From Pachyseris speciosa (lineage: Eukaryota > Cnidaria > Anthozoa > Scleractinia > Pachyseridae), in contig JAEMWC010000556.1 in the NCBI GenBank assembly GCA_016490735.1, positions 288,501-352,500 of the forward strand: a stretch of 64,000 nucleotides of DNA, read 5' to 3'. This document shows, piece by piece, positions 50,641 through 64,000 of this stretch; positions within the stretch are counted from its first letter, which is position 1; every line of letters starts with the position of its first letter. Both the position numbers and the translations under genes were made by a program. The notes beneath the pieces were generated by a model. That model saw nothing but the letters and a program-made list of their open reading frames with translations, was not told the DNA's origin and made no database searches.

Positions 50641-53600
50641 AAATTACATTATCATGTGACGGTGAATGATGTCTTGATAAGGATAGTTTGCAACAAGGCA
50701 CTTAATTTTCACGAAAAATTATTCAGCTACGACACTGAGTCTCCCGTGCACTCGCATTTTGAAGGTGTACGCACGCCGATGGCGCTCCAAACTAGGGGAA
50801 CTGGCGGCACGGTCCCCCAGAACATTTTGAAATGTTGGGTCTCGGAAATGCCATTTCCTACTATTTCAGAGGGACACTTCAATAAATAAATGCGAGGGCC
50901 GGAAAATGCAGATGCAGTAGTTAGTTGGTTATTTTACCCATCTCTAGAGTTTTCGGCAAGACAAAAAACAAAACAAAACAAAACAAAAAAAAAACAGGGG
51001 GTAAAACAACGGTATGAACAGGAGGTTTATAAGCAAATGGCAAGACGTTTACCCTTCAAAAAACTCTGTTATACATCATCAGTGTCAACGTCCTTGTGCT
51101 CAGTGATTGTGTGGAATTACTGAACAGCTCAATCTCCCGTCTGTCACGGTACTTCGTAAGGGACGTTTTCAGTCTGAGTTTTCAGTCTCTTCATACTGCT
51201 GAAGCTATGCTCAGCAGTGCAAGTTGACACAGGATAGGTGTGGGGGCCTTGGAGGATAAAGTTTTTTTCAATTTGCTTTTGTTTTCACTACTCTATGATT
51301 TTTCTTGCCGCGTATGGATTAATAAAGAGATACTCGAAAGACTTATACACAGAGACACCAGTACAATTCGACATTTAAAAAATCGGCCCGATTTTATGGT
51401 AACTTTAACAAATTGCTTTCAGGCAATAAGAAAAATTTTTTTTTTTTCCAGATTTAAGCTTTACGCACGGACGGACGTGCGTATATGGACGCTACGCCCC
51501 TGAAAATGTAGAAAGAGAACACCTGAATTTGGAGCCTCGGGTAAGGCCGAGGCCCCACATCGCCTCATGCGGTGAAACAAAGCTGAGAGCAACAATTAGT
51601 ATGAAAATAGAAAGCCTCCATCTTACAAATATAGGTTTTCAAATAAAGGTGTATATGGTCCCTTCGAAACTGAGGTGTAGAAGAGTACCAAGGTAGTCAC
51701 ACTTCGTCAAACAATACAGACACCGGCCAATGCAAATTGCATAACGTGTATTGCGTTAAATTTCGTTATAATCGGGAGGTAATGGAATAATCTGGTATAT
51801 CTTTGGAACGTGAGAAGATTACCCTTGCCTTTTCAACACAAGGAATTTTGTTTTCTTTCTTACGAAATTAGGATATAAGCCAAAAATCACGTTTCTTTGG
51901 TCTCCTGCTGGGGCTGAAAGTCGGAGCTACGTTTCAAATTGATGAAACTATAAACAATTTTCACTTAATGTCAAGTCTGTAAGCGCTGCATTCACTGCTG
52001 TATCAACAAGCGCGCTTCATATCTTTTGAAATATAAATAAAGTGGCCGCGTGCTGCGACTTCACGTGGGTAAGGTGGACGGTCTTTCAAAAAAATGACTG
52101 TCTCGCAAATTTTTAGCTTCCTTTTTTTGTCACGAAAAAGTGTCTCGGGATGACAGAAAGTGTTGTCCTCGTTTTCTTGCAAAGTCTAGAATTTACCGCT
52201 CGCTACGCCCTGTGAACGTTTGCCCATCAAGGCAAGGAGCAAAGGAAGTAAGCAGAGATGAAACAGAATTGTGACTTTCTATACCTGAAAGGAATCGGCT
52301 ATTTCATATAGCTTAGTTTTCTCAAGAAAAAACCTCGGGAAATCACAAATTGTACCTTCCTATTTCTCATTTGTCAGAGTTTTACAGATTGGTCTGTATA
52401 CGTGTTAAATTTGACCCATCCGAATAGCGCCGCAAACCGACAAGGTTAACAAGCCCTGCGCTGAAGAAGCGCTGGAAATTAGCGGCTGAAATCTTTGCTC
52501 AAGAGAGCTAGGCATCTTTCGTCAAGTATCAAAGACAGAATTGAAGAGAAGGAGAAACAACCTACTCCCATGGAAAATGAACGTAGAAGCACAATACTGG
52601 TGCGGTGTTAATCTTTCGACCAGCCAAAAAATGAAACAATTAAATGAAAGCTCGACTGGTTAGTCTTGTTCTTTTCGAGCGACATCAGTTGAAGTTCGTC
52701 GTGGATTAAATTATAATTCGCAGCACTTCGCTGTTATTTATGCCTCATTACTTTTAAACTGCGCAATAAAGCATAACATTTCTTTATTGAGAACCTTTGA
52801 ACTGAATCTAGCACGCACCAAAAGGGAAAAACTACGACTCATGAATAAGACAAAATGGTTATCACACTGAATGGATTTAATTATAGGTTATTCGCATTCA
52901 GCTCAATAGCATGTTTACTCTTCAAATACGGGCAAAAAAAATAGTCCTTTAGGCTATGTTACGACGCATACGGTCAGATAACGTTTAACTTTCCGCCTCC
53001 GTGTAAAATAATGGCACCTACCGGGAAACAGCGGTGGGCTGTAGAGCAGAGTCGAGCACCTGCACAGGTGGAGAGCAGAACGAGTGTTTTCGCGCATGTA
53101 TAACACCTCCGCGCAGCACAATGAAATTGTAAAACTCGAGCATTAATTGAACAAACCTCTAAAACGTCTCTTCAAGTTATCGATTTAATCTGAGTTTGAC
53201 GGTAATACATTCTACTCTAGCTTGTCCTTAGCTGGCAGGTGGTGAACTTGAACGCCATACGTCAGCAACAAATGTTTACTCGTCGAATGCGAAATTCAGT
53301 GCCAACAGGCAAAGTTGTTGACGAAGTTGGTTCTGAACGGCGAAAAACAGACTTGTTCTGATATCATGAACAGTTGTCTGTTTGTTTCATAAAGTTCATC
53401 GAGGTATATTCGCTCCCGTGAGACGATTATAAAAGTTAAAGTTTTGTTCGCCAGCCCTCATTCATTTCAGCGTGTGTTACATGATTGTCGACATCACTAC
53501 ATGTTTGACAATTTCTGTTGCACTTTCAAACACCAACTTGAATTTGCAAATAAAACTAAAACAAATTCTTGCCTTGTATAGGTGCCCATAATTCTCGAAT

Positions 53601-56600
53601 CTCTTACTTCACCCAAGCAGAAAAGCTTAAAACAAAAATCCAGAATTGTGTTTTTCAAAATATATAACGAACACCTTACAGCACCGCAGGGAAGTGAAAG
53701 TCATAACTTATCGAATTCCGTCCAAGGACCCAACAGGCATAAGCGTGAAAGAGGAACTAAGGTCTAATTGGCTAGGCACTAAAGCTACTTTTTCCATTCC
53801 TATTTTCGTAAGAGTTATTTCTTCTGACAAATTATTTTCGAGTTAACACCGCACCACTTTGATCAAAATTCATATTTTTCTTCATTCAACCACAAGACAA
53901 GAGAACTTCGCAGAGGTCCTTTGCGGTTGATCACGAATAAAAAAAAGGTAATCGACCATAACGTTTTGTCATCTGTTTGCGGTTTCGGTGAACTGTATAG
54001 AAAACGTGCAACACAAAGAAAATAATTTTAAATGCATCAGTCATTGAGTCCCAGAAAAACATAATACATTTCTTATCGTTTTTCGTGTGGAATGGCATAC
54101 TAACTTAGGAATGAGAATCATCACGAAGAGCCCGACAGAAAACACAATTTTTGAGCTAGCAAATTCTCTGTAAAACAAAGGGCAAAGGCAGCAGTCGTTA
54201 TTTTAATTATTCCAAAACTTTGAGTCACGCTCTCCAACCTCCGACGGACTCTCTCTCAGTGTTCTAAGACTTTGAAGATGGCAACATTTTTCGCAAAGTT
54301 GTGAAAATTCGTTATACTGTATGTCGGTCAGCTCCCAGTGATCAGGTCACCGCGTTCCAAAAAGAACCTGCGATACGTCAGTTGAGATCTATTGAGTTTA
54401 GGGATTAGATAGTTTCTGTTTGTTCCAGAGTTTACTATCAACGAACATTGTTGACTGCAAGCTCATAATCCAAAACTTCAACGGACAGAGGTTGCGAGAG
54501 GTCAGGTGGTTTTATTTCAATCCAGAATCTCGTTGCCGGAGTATAACCGTTAGAAATATTTTGCTACGCTGAGGAAAAACGGAGGGATATACCATTTGTC
54601 ACGACAACCCTGTCAAAAATGATCGATCACGACCAACAATAAATATTGATGTTTTATAATCGCCCGGTTCCACATACATACGGATGTGACGAGCCATTGA
54701 TTTCGAAGGTTTCAACTGGAGTTCAATGAAGATAAGTGGCTCCACTGCGAAATAACGCCGCAAAACACATCGTCAGATCGCGCGCTGTTATAGGGTTATT
54801 GCTAACAACTAAACAGAAGTTAAAAGTTAAAAAGACTAATTCCTTTTAAAAGCTAAATAACCCGCAGTGAAGGAAATAATATTTAGCTCGAAATTGAATT
54901 CTGTGCACGAAATAAGTGTACAGCTGGATGCACATTTGTTAAACAAGAATAGTATAACGAATGTTAATGGCATTTTACTGTAGTCAGGAAATGAGATATC
55001 AAAATTAATGGGCAAATTGCACGTTTAAATATCTAACGAATCAGTGCCCAGGATGTAATTCTTTTGGTGCTGGAGGCTTAGACAGCCTCTTGCCATCAGA
55101 CTAGGGATTAGTAATGTAAGTAATCCATCAAATACCGCTGCGCTCCCGCAGTGTTTCTGTCAGCGTGGTCGGCCAAATGAACTGTGAGTCAAGCAAAATC
55201 TCTTTCAATTGAAGAGTTGTCGCAGACCCATTTTAAGACATTGTTTTCTTCCGAGGACGCACAGAGCTGGACTGCAGCGTTCCGTGCATAGAGTGAAAGT
55301 GTTGGCAAGCATCATCTGCTAAGAACACTCTGAGGATTTACTTCCTCTGAAATGAGATTAATCCCGGAGTATTTATCCGTGTCAGCGCAATGGGTGATTT
55401 TCAACAAGACTGACTTATCCCTAACGGTCAATTCAGGAGTGTAATATTGTAATAACACAACCACGAGGTCACATAAACATGTTATCAGCTTGCGAGCAAG
55501 GTAGTGCTCTTGGACAGTCTCTAGTTTTCTGTCAACGTTTTCATAGTCTTATCCCAAAACAACATTCACATGCCTAATGTAACCTCACCATTTCCGGAAG
55601 TCGAAAGTCTGGCAAGAAAAAAATGTCCGGAAGTATTAATATTTAGTGAACGGTAAAGTACGGACAGATGGCTGGCAGATTGGCTAAAATTGTATTTACA
55701 CAAAGAATTTTGCTTGGTTAGACTTTTTTGCACAGCATAAAACGCAATAAAAATCTTGACCTTTACAGCAGTACAATGACATCACTTTCAAAATTGGTTG
55801 AGACGTAATAAACGTCTATTAATACAATCTTAATCAGTTTCTACAGCCAGTTTAACGTGAGATCTCCTCGATCCGCTCAACTCTTTTCATCAAAGATGGA
55901 CAGAGAAATAAATCCTGAGCATCTCAACGACGAGCTTTCTTGAAAGGCAGCTGCCTTTTCTAGCTATGATACAGAAACTCGATGGCTGAAAGAGCTTTTA
56001 TAAACTAATAACGACCTCCAAAAGTAATTCGAGATCCATTTTCGCTGTTTGCTTAACCTAAAACAAACATTTCACACCGCGATTGAAGATGCCTCGAGTG
56101 GGTACTGAATAGACGCGGTTTATGGTTCCAAAGCGTATTCCAAATAACTTTAAAATATTTTGCATTCGAAGAAAATTGTGGTGCGGAGGATCCAATGCTA
56201 ATACAATCTTTCGTGACGTTGTAGATAAGATCTTAATGAGGGCGGAGCGCACCAATTAGTCACTTTAACTTGCCTGTCAGCACTTGCCACTGTGACTACA
56301 GTAACGTATCAAAATAATAAAGACGAATAGGAAAAATTATTTGCTTTCTATTACGCACTCGATGCACGTGAAACTAGCATAACAATCTCTCAATTTCGCA
56401 AAGAATTAATTAGGTTTTGGCAATCTTCTGATAGAAGTTAAGTCCAATGGCAATGAAATCGATCGATATCTCGTTATCTTTGTGAGCCTGATCGGCTTAC
56501 GTCTTCGGTATTTACAGTACAAGCGAAAGAGCTGCTTAGAGAGATATAAAATGGAATAGCAGGAAGATAATTGATGATCTTATATTGCTGAATTATAAGA

Positions 56601-57187
56601 TGACCTAAGGTGAGATAGAATAAAGGTTTAGCGCCCCCTAGAACGCTTGTCAATGAACGCAATACACCACATGCCCGCGTGTAAGGGCTACCGCCACCGG
56701 GATGTGACGCGCTGTGGTTAGCTCTTTAAAACAAGAAAACGTACCAAATCGATTCTAATTCACACTAATGGATTTTAGAGCGTCTCGTGATGTCTTCCGC
56801 GTTGGATTGAACTACTCACGAGAAGTCAGCGAACGTCAACAAAACCAAGCCTGACCACAGCCGGCAGTCGTGAACGACAACTGACGCCTACAGGATCAGT
56901 GACGGAGCATGCGTGTGAAAAGCCTGTCTGATGAATGATTGGCCCCTAAATCTGGTTCGAAAACAAATTATGCAAGGACCAATCGATTGATAAAGTAAGC
57001 ATCAAGCTGTGATCGAACTCAAAAACACAGAGGCAGACGGTCCAGTCAACAGCGTTGGGCAAATAATCATTTACCGTCAATCTACTCCAGTGGATAATCT
57101 TGTCAAACAAACCACTGGCATCTAAAAAGCAATACATTGTACATCTGGATCGAGGATCACTGGCGACTCTTACCCGGCTTTGCTGTT
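50641..57187. other. Gene-free stretch upstream of Zic gene 2
   Basis: Apart from an AAAAC-type simple repeat at 50961-50997 and a poly-T run near 51440, the sequence looks single-copy. No frame shows a recognisable domain. Its position just upstream of a developmental gene makes enhancer and promoter content likely, but no specific site is claimed. Confidence 0.5.
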
Positions 57188-58530
57188 ATGGACAATCTTT
57201 CGCTGTTTAGCCAAAGCGCTTCTGTTGGCCATCCGACCGTGGCTGACTTCATCGAGCCCGTCAAAGATTCACCGTATGTTGGAAATCCTTTTGTGGATTC
57301 GAGCCCCAGTATGATCTCGCGAACGGCCTTCAACTTAGCGCACAGATTTCCCGAACCCATAGCCGACACCAAGGCAGTGTTTAGTTCGCCAACCGGTGGA
57401 TATCCGGCCTTTTCGCCTCACACCAGTCAAGTCAGAGCAGCGTGTGCCGCTCCAAATCTGAGTAGCCGAGATTACCTCCATCGCCAGATCATCTGCAAAG
57501 TTCTGGGTCCATTGCTCATGGCCATGGCCATGGCCACGGGCACGCTATATACGAGCCTATGGCAACTGGTCCGGGACGATTTCCTCAATGTCAGGGCCCT
57601 TCAATTCATTCCAACTTTAGCCCTCTGACACTGCATCAGGCGAGACCAGATGTAAAGCGGCACAATTTCTACCCAACAATGAACGGGCCCTCTGATCCGG
57701 AGACACCACAAAGGCCCGCTTTCGCGTTTCCACCGCCTGGCGCAGATGTGTATTCTCGAGTGGATATGTACTCGCAATCGCCGTACAGTTACGACCACCA
57801 TCGCCCCCTCAATTACGCACAAGTGCACTTCTCTCAATTCATGAGCCAGCCTCCAAGCAAAATCATGACATGTGAATGGATTGATCCTCAACACTATCCG
57901 AAGAACAAGATCTGTGGAAAGCAGTATACCAGTATCCATGAGATAGTAAGGCACTTAAATGACGAACACGTTAGCCAGAACGATTCGCCTTTACACGTTT
58001 GCTTTTGGAGGAACTGTGGTCGTAACGGACTTCCTTTCAAAGCAAAGTACAAGCTTGTAAATCACATTCGAGTCCACACTGGTGAAAAGCCATTCCCGTG
58101 TCCTTTTCCTGGATGTGGAAAACTCTTCGCTAGGTCTGAAAATTTAAAGATTCACAAACGAACTCACACGGGCGAAAAGCCATTTGTATGTGAGTTCCCG
58201 GGTTGCGATCGCCGCTTCGCCAACTCCAGCGATAGAAAAAAGCATTCGCACGTCCATACGTCCGACAAGCCATACAACTGCAAATACCAGGGTTGCAACA
58301 AAAGCTATACACACCCAAGCTCTCTTCGCAAGCACATGAAGCTTCACGGCATCTCTCCTTCTCCACCGCCTCTACACGAATCTGGCAGTCTAGATAGAAG
58401 CCGTCTGAGTACTCCTTCACCGCCAGAACACCTTCGCCTTTCTGTCAACTCCTCAAACGGCCAAAGCTGTACAAGTACGTCGAGCGAACGCAGCGAACGC
58501 GAAGTCAACACGAACTGGTATTCGTGTTAA
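57188..58530 (+). CDS. Zic-family C2H2 zinc finger transcription factor (Zic gene 2), one apparent frameshift
   Basis: A second ZIC-type nuclear regulator. Five fingers span 57871-58348: finger 1 starts CEWID, finger 2 CFWRNC, and fingers 3-5 are almost identical in protein to Zic gene 1. The C-terminus is NWYSC, stop TAA at 58528-58530. The chosen start is MDNLSLFSQ at 57188. An in-frame ATG 17 codons earlier gives an unlike leader. The N-terminal frame (57188 to about 57487) contains SSRDYLHRQ, similar to the ZOC motif of other ZIC proteins, and then is out of phase with the finger frame. The finger frame is open only after a TAG at 57463-57465 and includes a His-Gly repeat near 57519. One base missing near 57487 would explain this (assembly error, allele or decay). 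A 56-nt GT-AG intron at 57500-57555 would also restore phase but has poor splice sites. Bridged length is about 446 aa, close to Zic gene 1. Confidence 0.9.
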
Positions 58531-61500
58531 TATGGGGAGCTCGTCGATACAAACTTTGTAGACCAAAAAGCTTCAAAAGACACTTCGTCAAGAGGACGGC
58601 CTCTCCAATCATGATGCACAGCGAGACAAACCGCCGATGTAACATTATTACAGCAGTTGATCTTGTCGAAGTAACTGACATGATAGTCTGTGTACAAAAT
58701 AATGAGCTATAGGTTTTGCACAGTAGCACCGCTAGAGATTCTATCAATAGTTAGGCGTCATGGCTTGATACATGACAATAATAATGTACCGATTGAGAAT
58801 ATTCATGTGAAGTCCCCGCGGTGTGGTGTGCAGAGTATAAAGCTACTGCATTTAGCAGTCGACTTGATTATTCTCAGGGATGACTGCAAACATTACATTG
58901 CACCAGACACAAGTTGAGCTTTTTAGCCACAGTAAAATGGTCTTGAAATTGAATCATTCACGAAAGAGACTTCAGGTTTGTTGGATTCATTACATATTGG
59001 TTTATTTTTAAGGAGAAGAAAATTAGCTCACTTTCTGGTCTTCCAACAAGGGTTTCGTTCATGAGAAACTATTTCTAGATACTACTTAGAGAAATTTAGC
59101 ATCTGTATCACTTTGACTTCACAATGGTAAAAGTAACAACTAATTTGAAGGCGAGGGAGACTTCTGAAAACGAAAAGCTTGAGGTTAGATTATTGGCTTT
59201 TTAGAAACCCCATTCTCAAAATTCCTCCATGCCGAGACCTTGAGCAATTTGGCGAGACTCTTAAAATACATATTCTATTCTTTAGCACAATGTCTGTATA
59301 GGACACAAGGCTCTCTGAGGCGACAAGAAGTCCACGAGTAGTGATTCTAGAATTCCAATCCACAGCCACGAAATTCCGTTTGTTGGAGACGCTTCTTGTT
59401 TTAGAATTTCATAGCATTTTAATTCAATCAAAGTGCAGCTGTTAGCGGACGTTACTCTATTGCTTGGTCCTTTGTGGATAATGCTGCGAGGCCCCTTTCC
59501 ACTTTTTATTTATATAAAGTCTTACTTCGTGCCAAAGGGCTGATAACAGTACACATTTGAAAACATTCCCAATTGTTTAAAAACGAATTTGACTCTGCCT
59601 ACGGTGGGATACGATTTAATCTTCTTAGCGAGATGATGTCGATTAATTTAAAAACAGACTGTGACGGAAAACGACTGAAAATAAAGACAGCAAGCAAGAA
59701 AAGCTTTGTAATTGTGAACAATTCAAAGATATGCCGGATTACAAAGAGTATGCGTTGGTGAGAGAAAGTATCAAAAACGATGCACACTCAAACTAAAATG
59801 CTGGATCATTATTTTCTTTGTTTTTCTCAGGAGAGATCGACCGTTTTATTTTTTTTTGGTTTCAAAAAACTCAGCGTTGTCCGTTTGTGTAATAAGAAAA
59901 ATACATGAAGCACATTGAACAGGGAGGTCTAGCTCAATGGGAGCGGAAATTCCCTGCGAGCTCCATTCAATAAAACAAAAGCTATTCTCATTCACCCTTT
60001 GCTGAGAAAAATCCAAGACAGAAGAATTATCCGAGTACCTTACAATTTTATATGACAGTTTGGATAAATGACGAGATGCGATTTTGCTTTAAACACTGAC
60101 AGAGTTTTCAAGAGGGATGAGTTGTTAAGTTCCCAAAGAAGGAAGGATCAAGCGTAATTAATAGGTGGGGTCAGCTCCAAGCCAATGCGAAATTCACCTG
60201 AGGGATGCATGGCTACGTAGCAAGACAAATGCCGGCTGTATAAATTTTAGACCTGTAGCGCCTGGCTACTGGCTAGCAACTTGCAGTTGAGGTACGGAGA
60301 ACGCCAAATGGTTTTATCAAGGATAAAACCGGTTCTCAGTTCCATCTTTATGAAGCATTAGATGAGGATGAGAGCAGAAATGTTTGAATTGTGATATTCA
60401 TGAATTATCGATTAGTTGTTTATTTCGCGTGTTGGAATCAATTCGGGACACAAGATTGAATATGTTCTTGGAGTTTATCATTGTAATCTTTAACCACAAA
60501 GCAGCTTTCCCAACCACGATGTTAGATGCAAAATTGACATTTTGGAATAAACTAACAATCAACTGGGCTTTTCACAGACTGGTCGATTAAGCCTAAGGCT
60601 GATATATACAAGGGTAGTTTGGAAGGACAAACATATTTTCAACGGCTTAGACCTTAACCTGGTCATATTGTGAAGACCCAAACTCGTTTTCATAAATCCC
60701 TCGTCTACATAACATGGAGTATTTCGTAGAGAGAATTCTTTAGGTGGTGAACTCCAAACTGAAGTTAAATTATCATTTTCAATTTAACATCGAAGCATTT
60801 GCAAACGGCATTTAAATATTTTATTTTTAACAAATAACACATTATTCAACTGAAATACAAGGATTTCCTTGTTAAGCTGTAATCCAGATATGTCTTGGCG
60901 TCACTATTTTGTTAGTTTCAGATGTGGCTCTGCTATAACCTTGTTGTCTTGCCAGCGACCATGCAGCATGCCAAAGTATGATTATTATTAAAGTAGCCCA
61001 GTGATGAAATGATAAGATTACCTTTTCGTGATTTTCGGTAATGCTTCTAATACCAAAAACAATCGGGTAACAAGAAAACAAAGTTTCAACTCAAAACAAG
61101 CAGGAGAAACGCTTGGGCAATTTGACAATCACACTTGCTTCTACCCTTAAACCTTAGGGAATTCAGTCCTCAAATGAAAGTATCAGAGTAATACATTCTA
61201 CAGCACTGTTTATGGTTGAACAAAAGATGGTTCTATAACTTAAATGTATAGATAAACGCCCCCAAAAATGCGCCGTTCAAATGAAAGCCATCGAGGAATG
61301 AATACTCTCCTGTCGCGCTGTTTAACATGCGACACAACTAGACGTTTGCTTTACAACCTCTACAGATTTCAAGACTGTAGCAAGGCCTAACCATTCAAGT
61401 AAAGAGCCACTTAGCAATACATCTACGTTGTATGTCTATGCTGTTCACAGGAAAGGGATCGTTTGAGGTTTTGGATGAGATTCCAAAGTATAACCGCTAA

Positions 61501-64000
61501 AATAATATCCATTGAACAACACATCCTTGTGGTCAGTTTCCCTTCTCAATATTTCCTGAGTGGAAATCAAACCTTTATCAAATTTAATTTGGACTTAAGT
61601 GATGTTTGGAGAAAAAAGGCTTTTATAATAGTACGTGCGTTGGTCGTATTTATGTGGAGACTTTATGCATGAAGAGCATTACATGAAATGGATTTTTGAG
61701 CACAAGCTTGATTTTCACTCACTACCGCAACCTAAAAGATACAGTTTACATTAGCAAATGAGCGTTCATTGTACATTACTCATTAAAGACTTTGAAGAAA
61801 TTGTTGTGCATTTATTAAGCTTCCAGGCAGCAGTTTCTGCATTGTCCTTCTTCTTTTTTTACACTTTCCGCTTTCTTTGTGTTGCAGATTAAATATCGCA
61901 GGGTTTTCACAAAAGACGTGTGACATATTGTCGCAAAACGGAAAAGCGACGTCTGTAAAGAAAAGGGACGCATCAAAACAGATCAAAATGAACATCGTGG
62001 AACTATCGTTTGAAGTGAAAATTAAAAATTGGGCATAGATTGTTAACCGGATCCCTCACAACACCAAATTAGCTTGGAACATGCAGAGCCAAATTGATTT
62101 CAGTGTTTCTTGTCGACGATAACCAGATTCGAAATCTGCGTGTACTCGCCATTTAAATCACCACAGGTTTTCAAGTGTCTCAAAGAAAGATGGCAGATAA
62201 ATACAGGAAGCGAATGACAGCTCAGGGCAGGATCCTTTGACTAAACAGTTTTTTTTTATTTCCTTCGTAAGAGGATTAGTCTCTCACTATATTTGGAAGC
62301 TTCTTATTTTTATCCCATTTTTTTGCTTTTGGCCGGGCTTTTAAAGCCATTTCGAACATAAATGTTGGGAGCTATCAAAACTGTAAATTGCTAAATCAGT
62401 TTAGAATGAAAACCCAGTCTTTTGTTTCTCGTCTAGCGAGTAACACAGGATTGCAGATTGGCCTATAAAAAAACTGTTCACTGCCCTTGTGATTTGGTAT
62501 GGGCACTCGCTGTAAAACGAGTTGGGTTTGAAACGTCTTATTGCTAAAAACGTGAGATTTAGTAGGTAGGAAAATTAACTGCTTTGAAAAGAAGATCGAT
62601 CGATGACTTCATAAAGAACAAGAAGTAGATAAAGGGAATACTTTTTAACTTGAAGCTTAATGTACAAAATTTTAAATGCCTTTATTTGCATATGCATTTT
62701 TTGCTGAACCAACCTTGTTCTATTGAAATGTTCGCGAGGAGAACATTGAATTTCAAGGAAGAAGTGCATCGTTTTGGAGCATTTTTAAGTTGGAGCATAA
62801 TTTCCGCAGGTTCTATTTTGGGTGTTCTAAGTGGATCAGTCGCCAGGTTGGCACGCACAAACCGCGACGTGTATCTCGTCAGCTAGACCGCTTACGTCTG
62901 CTATCGCTTGACCCAGAAGGTCGAGGTTCGATTCGTGCGAAGAAAAAACAACAAATTTTGAAAGGTTTCTATCGGATTGGTCACCATGCAGTCAACAGGG
63001 AACGATTTAGAAAGAGACACATCAAAATATTCGCAAAAAAGACCCTATAAATTGTTTCCTTTTTTACTAAACTTGACATAGCGAACGTGCTTCTTTTTTT
63101 CTGTGCTAGCTCAAGGAAATCATTCTCCATAGTTTTAGCTGTAAGGGTTCGTACCACACGGCTTTTCAATACGAAATCACGGAAAGACAAACAGTAAGAA
63201 ATCGCCGACCTTTTCAAGTGGTTAAAAAGAAAACGCAGCAGGCAGTAACCGGCTAAATGGTGTTTAGACGTAAGCTTTGATCTCAGGCCTTTAGATTCGT
63301 GCCGCTTTGTACGGCCTTTGAGATTAAACAACTCAAGCGACACAAAACAAGTGGGAGATGGTTTTTAAATTAATTTTTCAGAGGTTAAATGGCTGAAAGC
63401 GTTTCTTACAAACAGGCCATTTCAAAGCCCCGTATGTCACGAATGCCTCTTGTACTATTTCTTTGTGATGTTGTAGCATGAAATAATGCCCATGGGGATT
63501 TTTCTACTAATTAATATTTTTGGGTTGAGTAACCTTCCACAAATATGTAAAAAATCACGACATTTGTTGTAATGAATTATTTATCGTCACGTGGGTATGT
63601 CTCGAAGTGACGTTAAGCATATTATGTCTTAAGAATATTAAAAGGCAAACTATTCACTTCGTCCACAATTTCATAGTTAATACAATTAGAACCTGACGGC
63701 TGATGAGAATTAGTGAATGCTGAAATGCTGCGTTTTTTTAGGTAAATGAAGATAAGAAGCTAGAGCAATGACCAAGGTCTTGACTGGGAGCTGGCGGACT
63801 AAAGAAAATAAATGTTTTTAAAGACTACTCCTACACATGTGACAATTTATTACCCACCCCACCCCGAGAGGGAGGAATATTAACCCCGGAGGGATAATCT
63901 TCTTATTCGCTCATAACCGGAGCGTTAAAATGGCTCAATTTCTTAATATCATAAGCAAAGCATTAACTTGGCAGTGCTTTGGAATAGTTTTTAAAGCGTA
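58531..64000. other. Gene-free stretch downstream of Zic gene 2
   Basis: The first part is presumably 3' UTR. An AATAAA lies at about 59680. No other frame shows a known domain, and I recognise no intact transposable element. A B-box-like GGTTCGATTC near 62925 lacks a matching A box. Confidence 0.5.

Noticed and set aside
56927..56965. CTGATGA followed further on by GAAAA
   Set aside because: No complementary bases close a stem II, and no cleavage site follows.
62840..62940. B-box-like GGTTCGATTC suggesting a tRNA or SINE head
   Set aside because: No A box at the right distance and no cloverleaf or SINE body.
63703..63740. CTGATGA followed by GAAA within 22 bases
   Set aside because: The intervening sequence cannot form stem II, and no stem I or III partners exist.

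Overview
This window looks like nuclear genomic DNA from a cnidarian, most likely a stony coral. The evidence is the gene type (two intronless-looking ZIC-family C2H2 transcription factor genes) and the repeats: tRNA-derived SINEs, hairpin MITEs and non-LTR retrotransposon tails of the kind I associate with scleractinian genomes. Assignment to genus is not possible by eye. Most of the 64 kb does not code for protein.

Layout. Positions 1-5454 show no gene. 5455-6170 is a small transposable-element island: a 255-bp tandem repeat carrying two hammerhead ribozymes (a retrozyme-type element), a decayed tRNA-derived SINE and a scrap of LINE protein. 8235-8535 is a decayed RecQ-like helicase fragment. 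8536-27363 is long and poor in recognisable repeats, and holds no gene I can name. Zic gene 1 lies at 27364-28779 (+, 471 aa, one uninterrupted reading frame). 28780-34099 is repeat-poor. 34100-51000 is the repeat-rich middle: LINE tails, MITEs, a truncated Penelope-like element followed by its own hammerhead ribozyme, three to four SINE copies, a LINE 3' end that spawned a 175-bp tandem array, and a cluster of alternating palindromic units. 51000-57187 is again mostly single-copy in appearance. Zic gene 2 lies at 57188-58530 (+, about 446 aa if one apparent frameshift is bridged). The rest to 64000 shows no gene.

How the parts relate. The two Zic genes are same-strand paralogues about 28 kb apart with no other convincing protein gene between them. 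This fits a Zic cluster embedded in non-coding regulatory DNA, with transposons concentrated in the middle of the spacer and largely absent near both genes. The most notable non-protein content is the pair of hammerhead-bearing elements: a non-autonomous tandem ribozyme repeat at 5.5 kb and a Penelope-like reverse transcriptase remnant with a hammerhead 88 nt after its stop codon at 36.3 kb. Their ribozymes share the same four-base-pair stem III, consistent with a non-autonomous element using a Penelope-type machinery.
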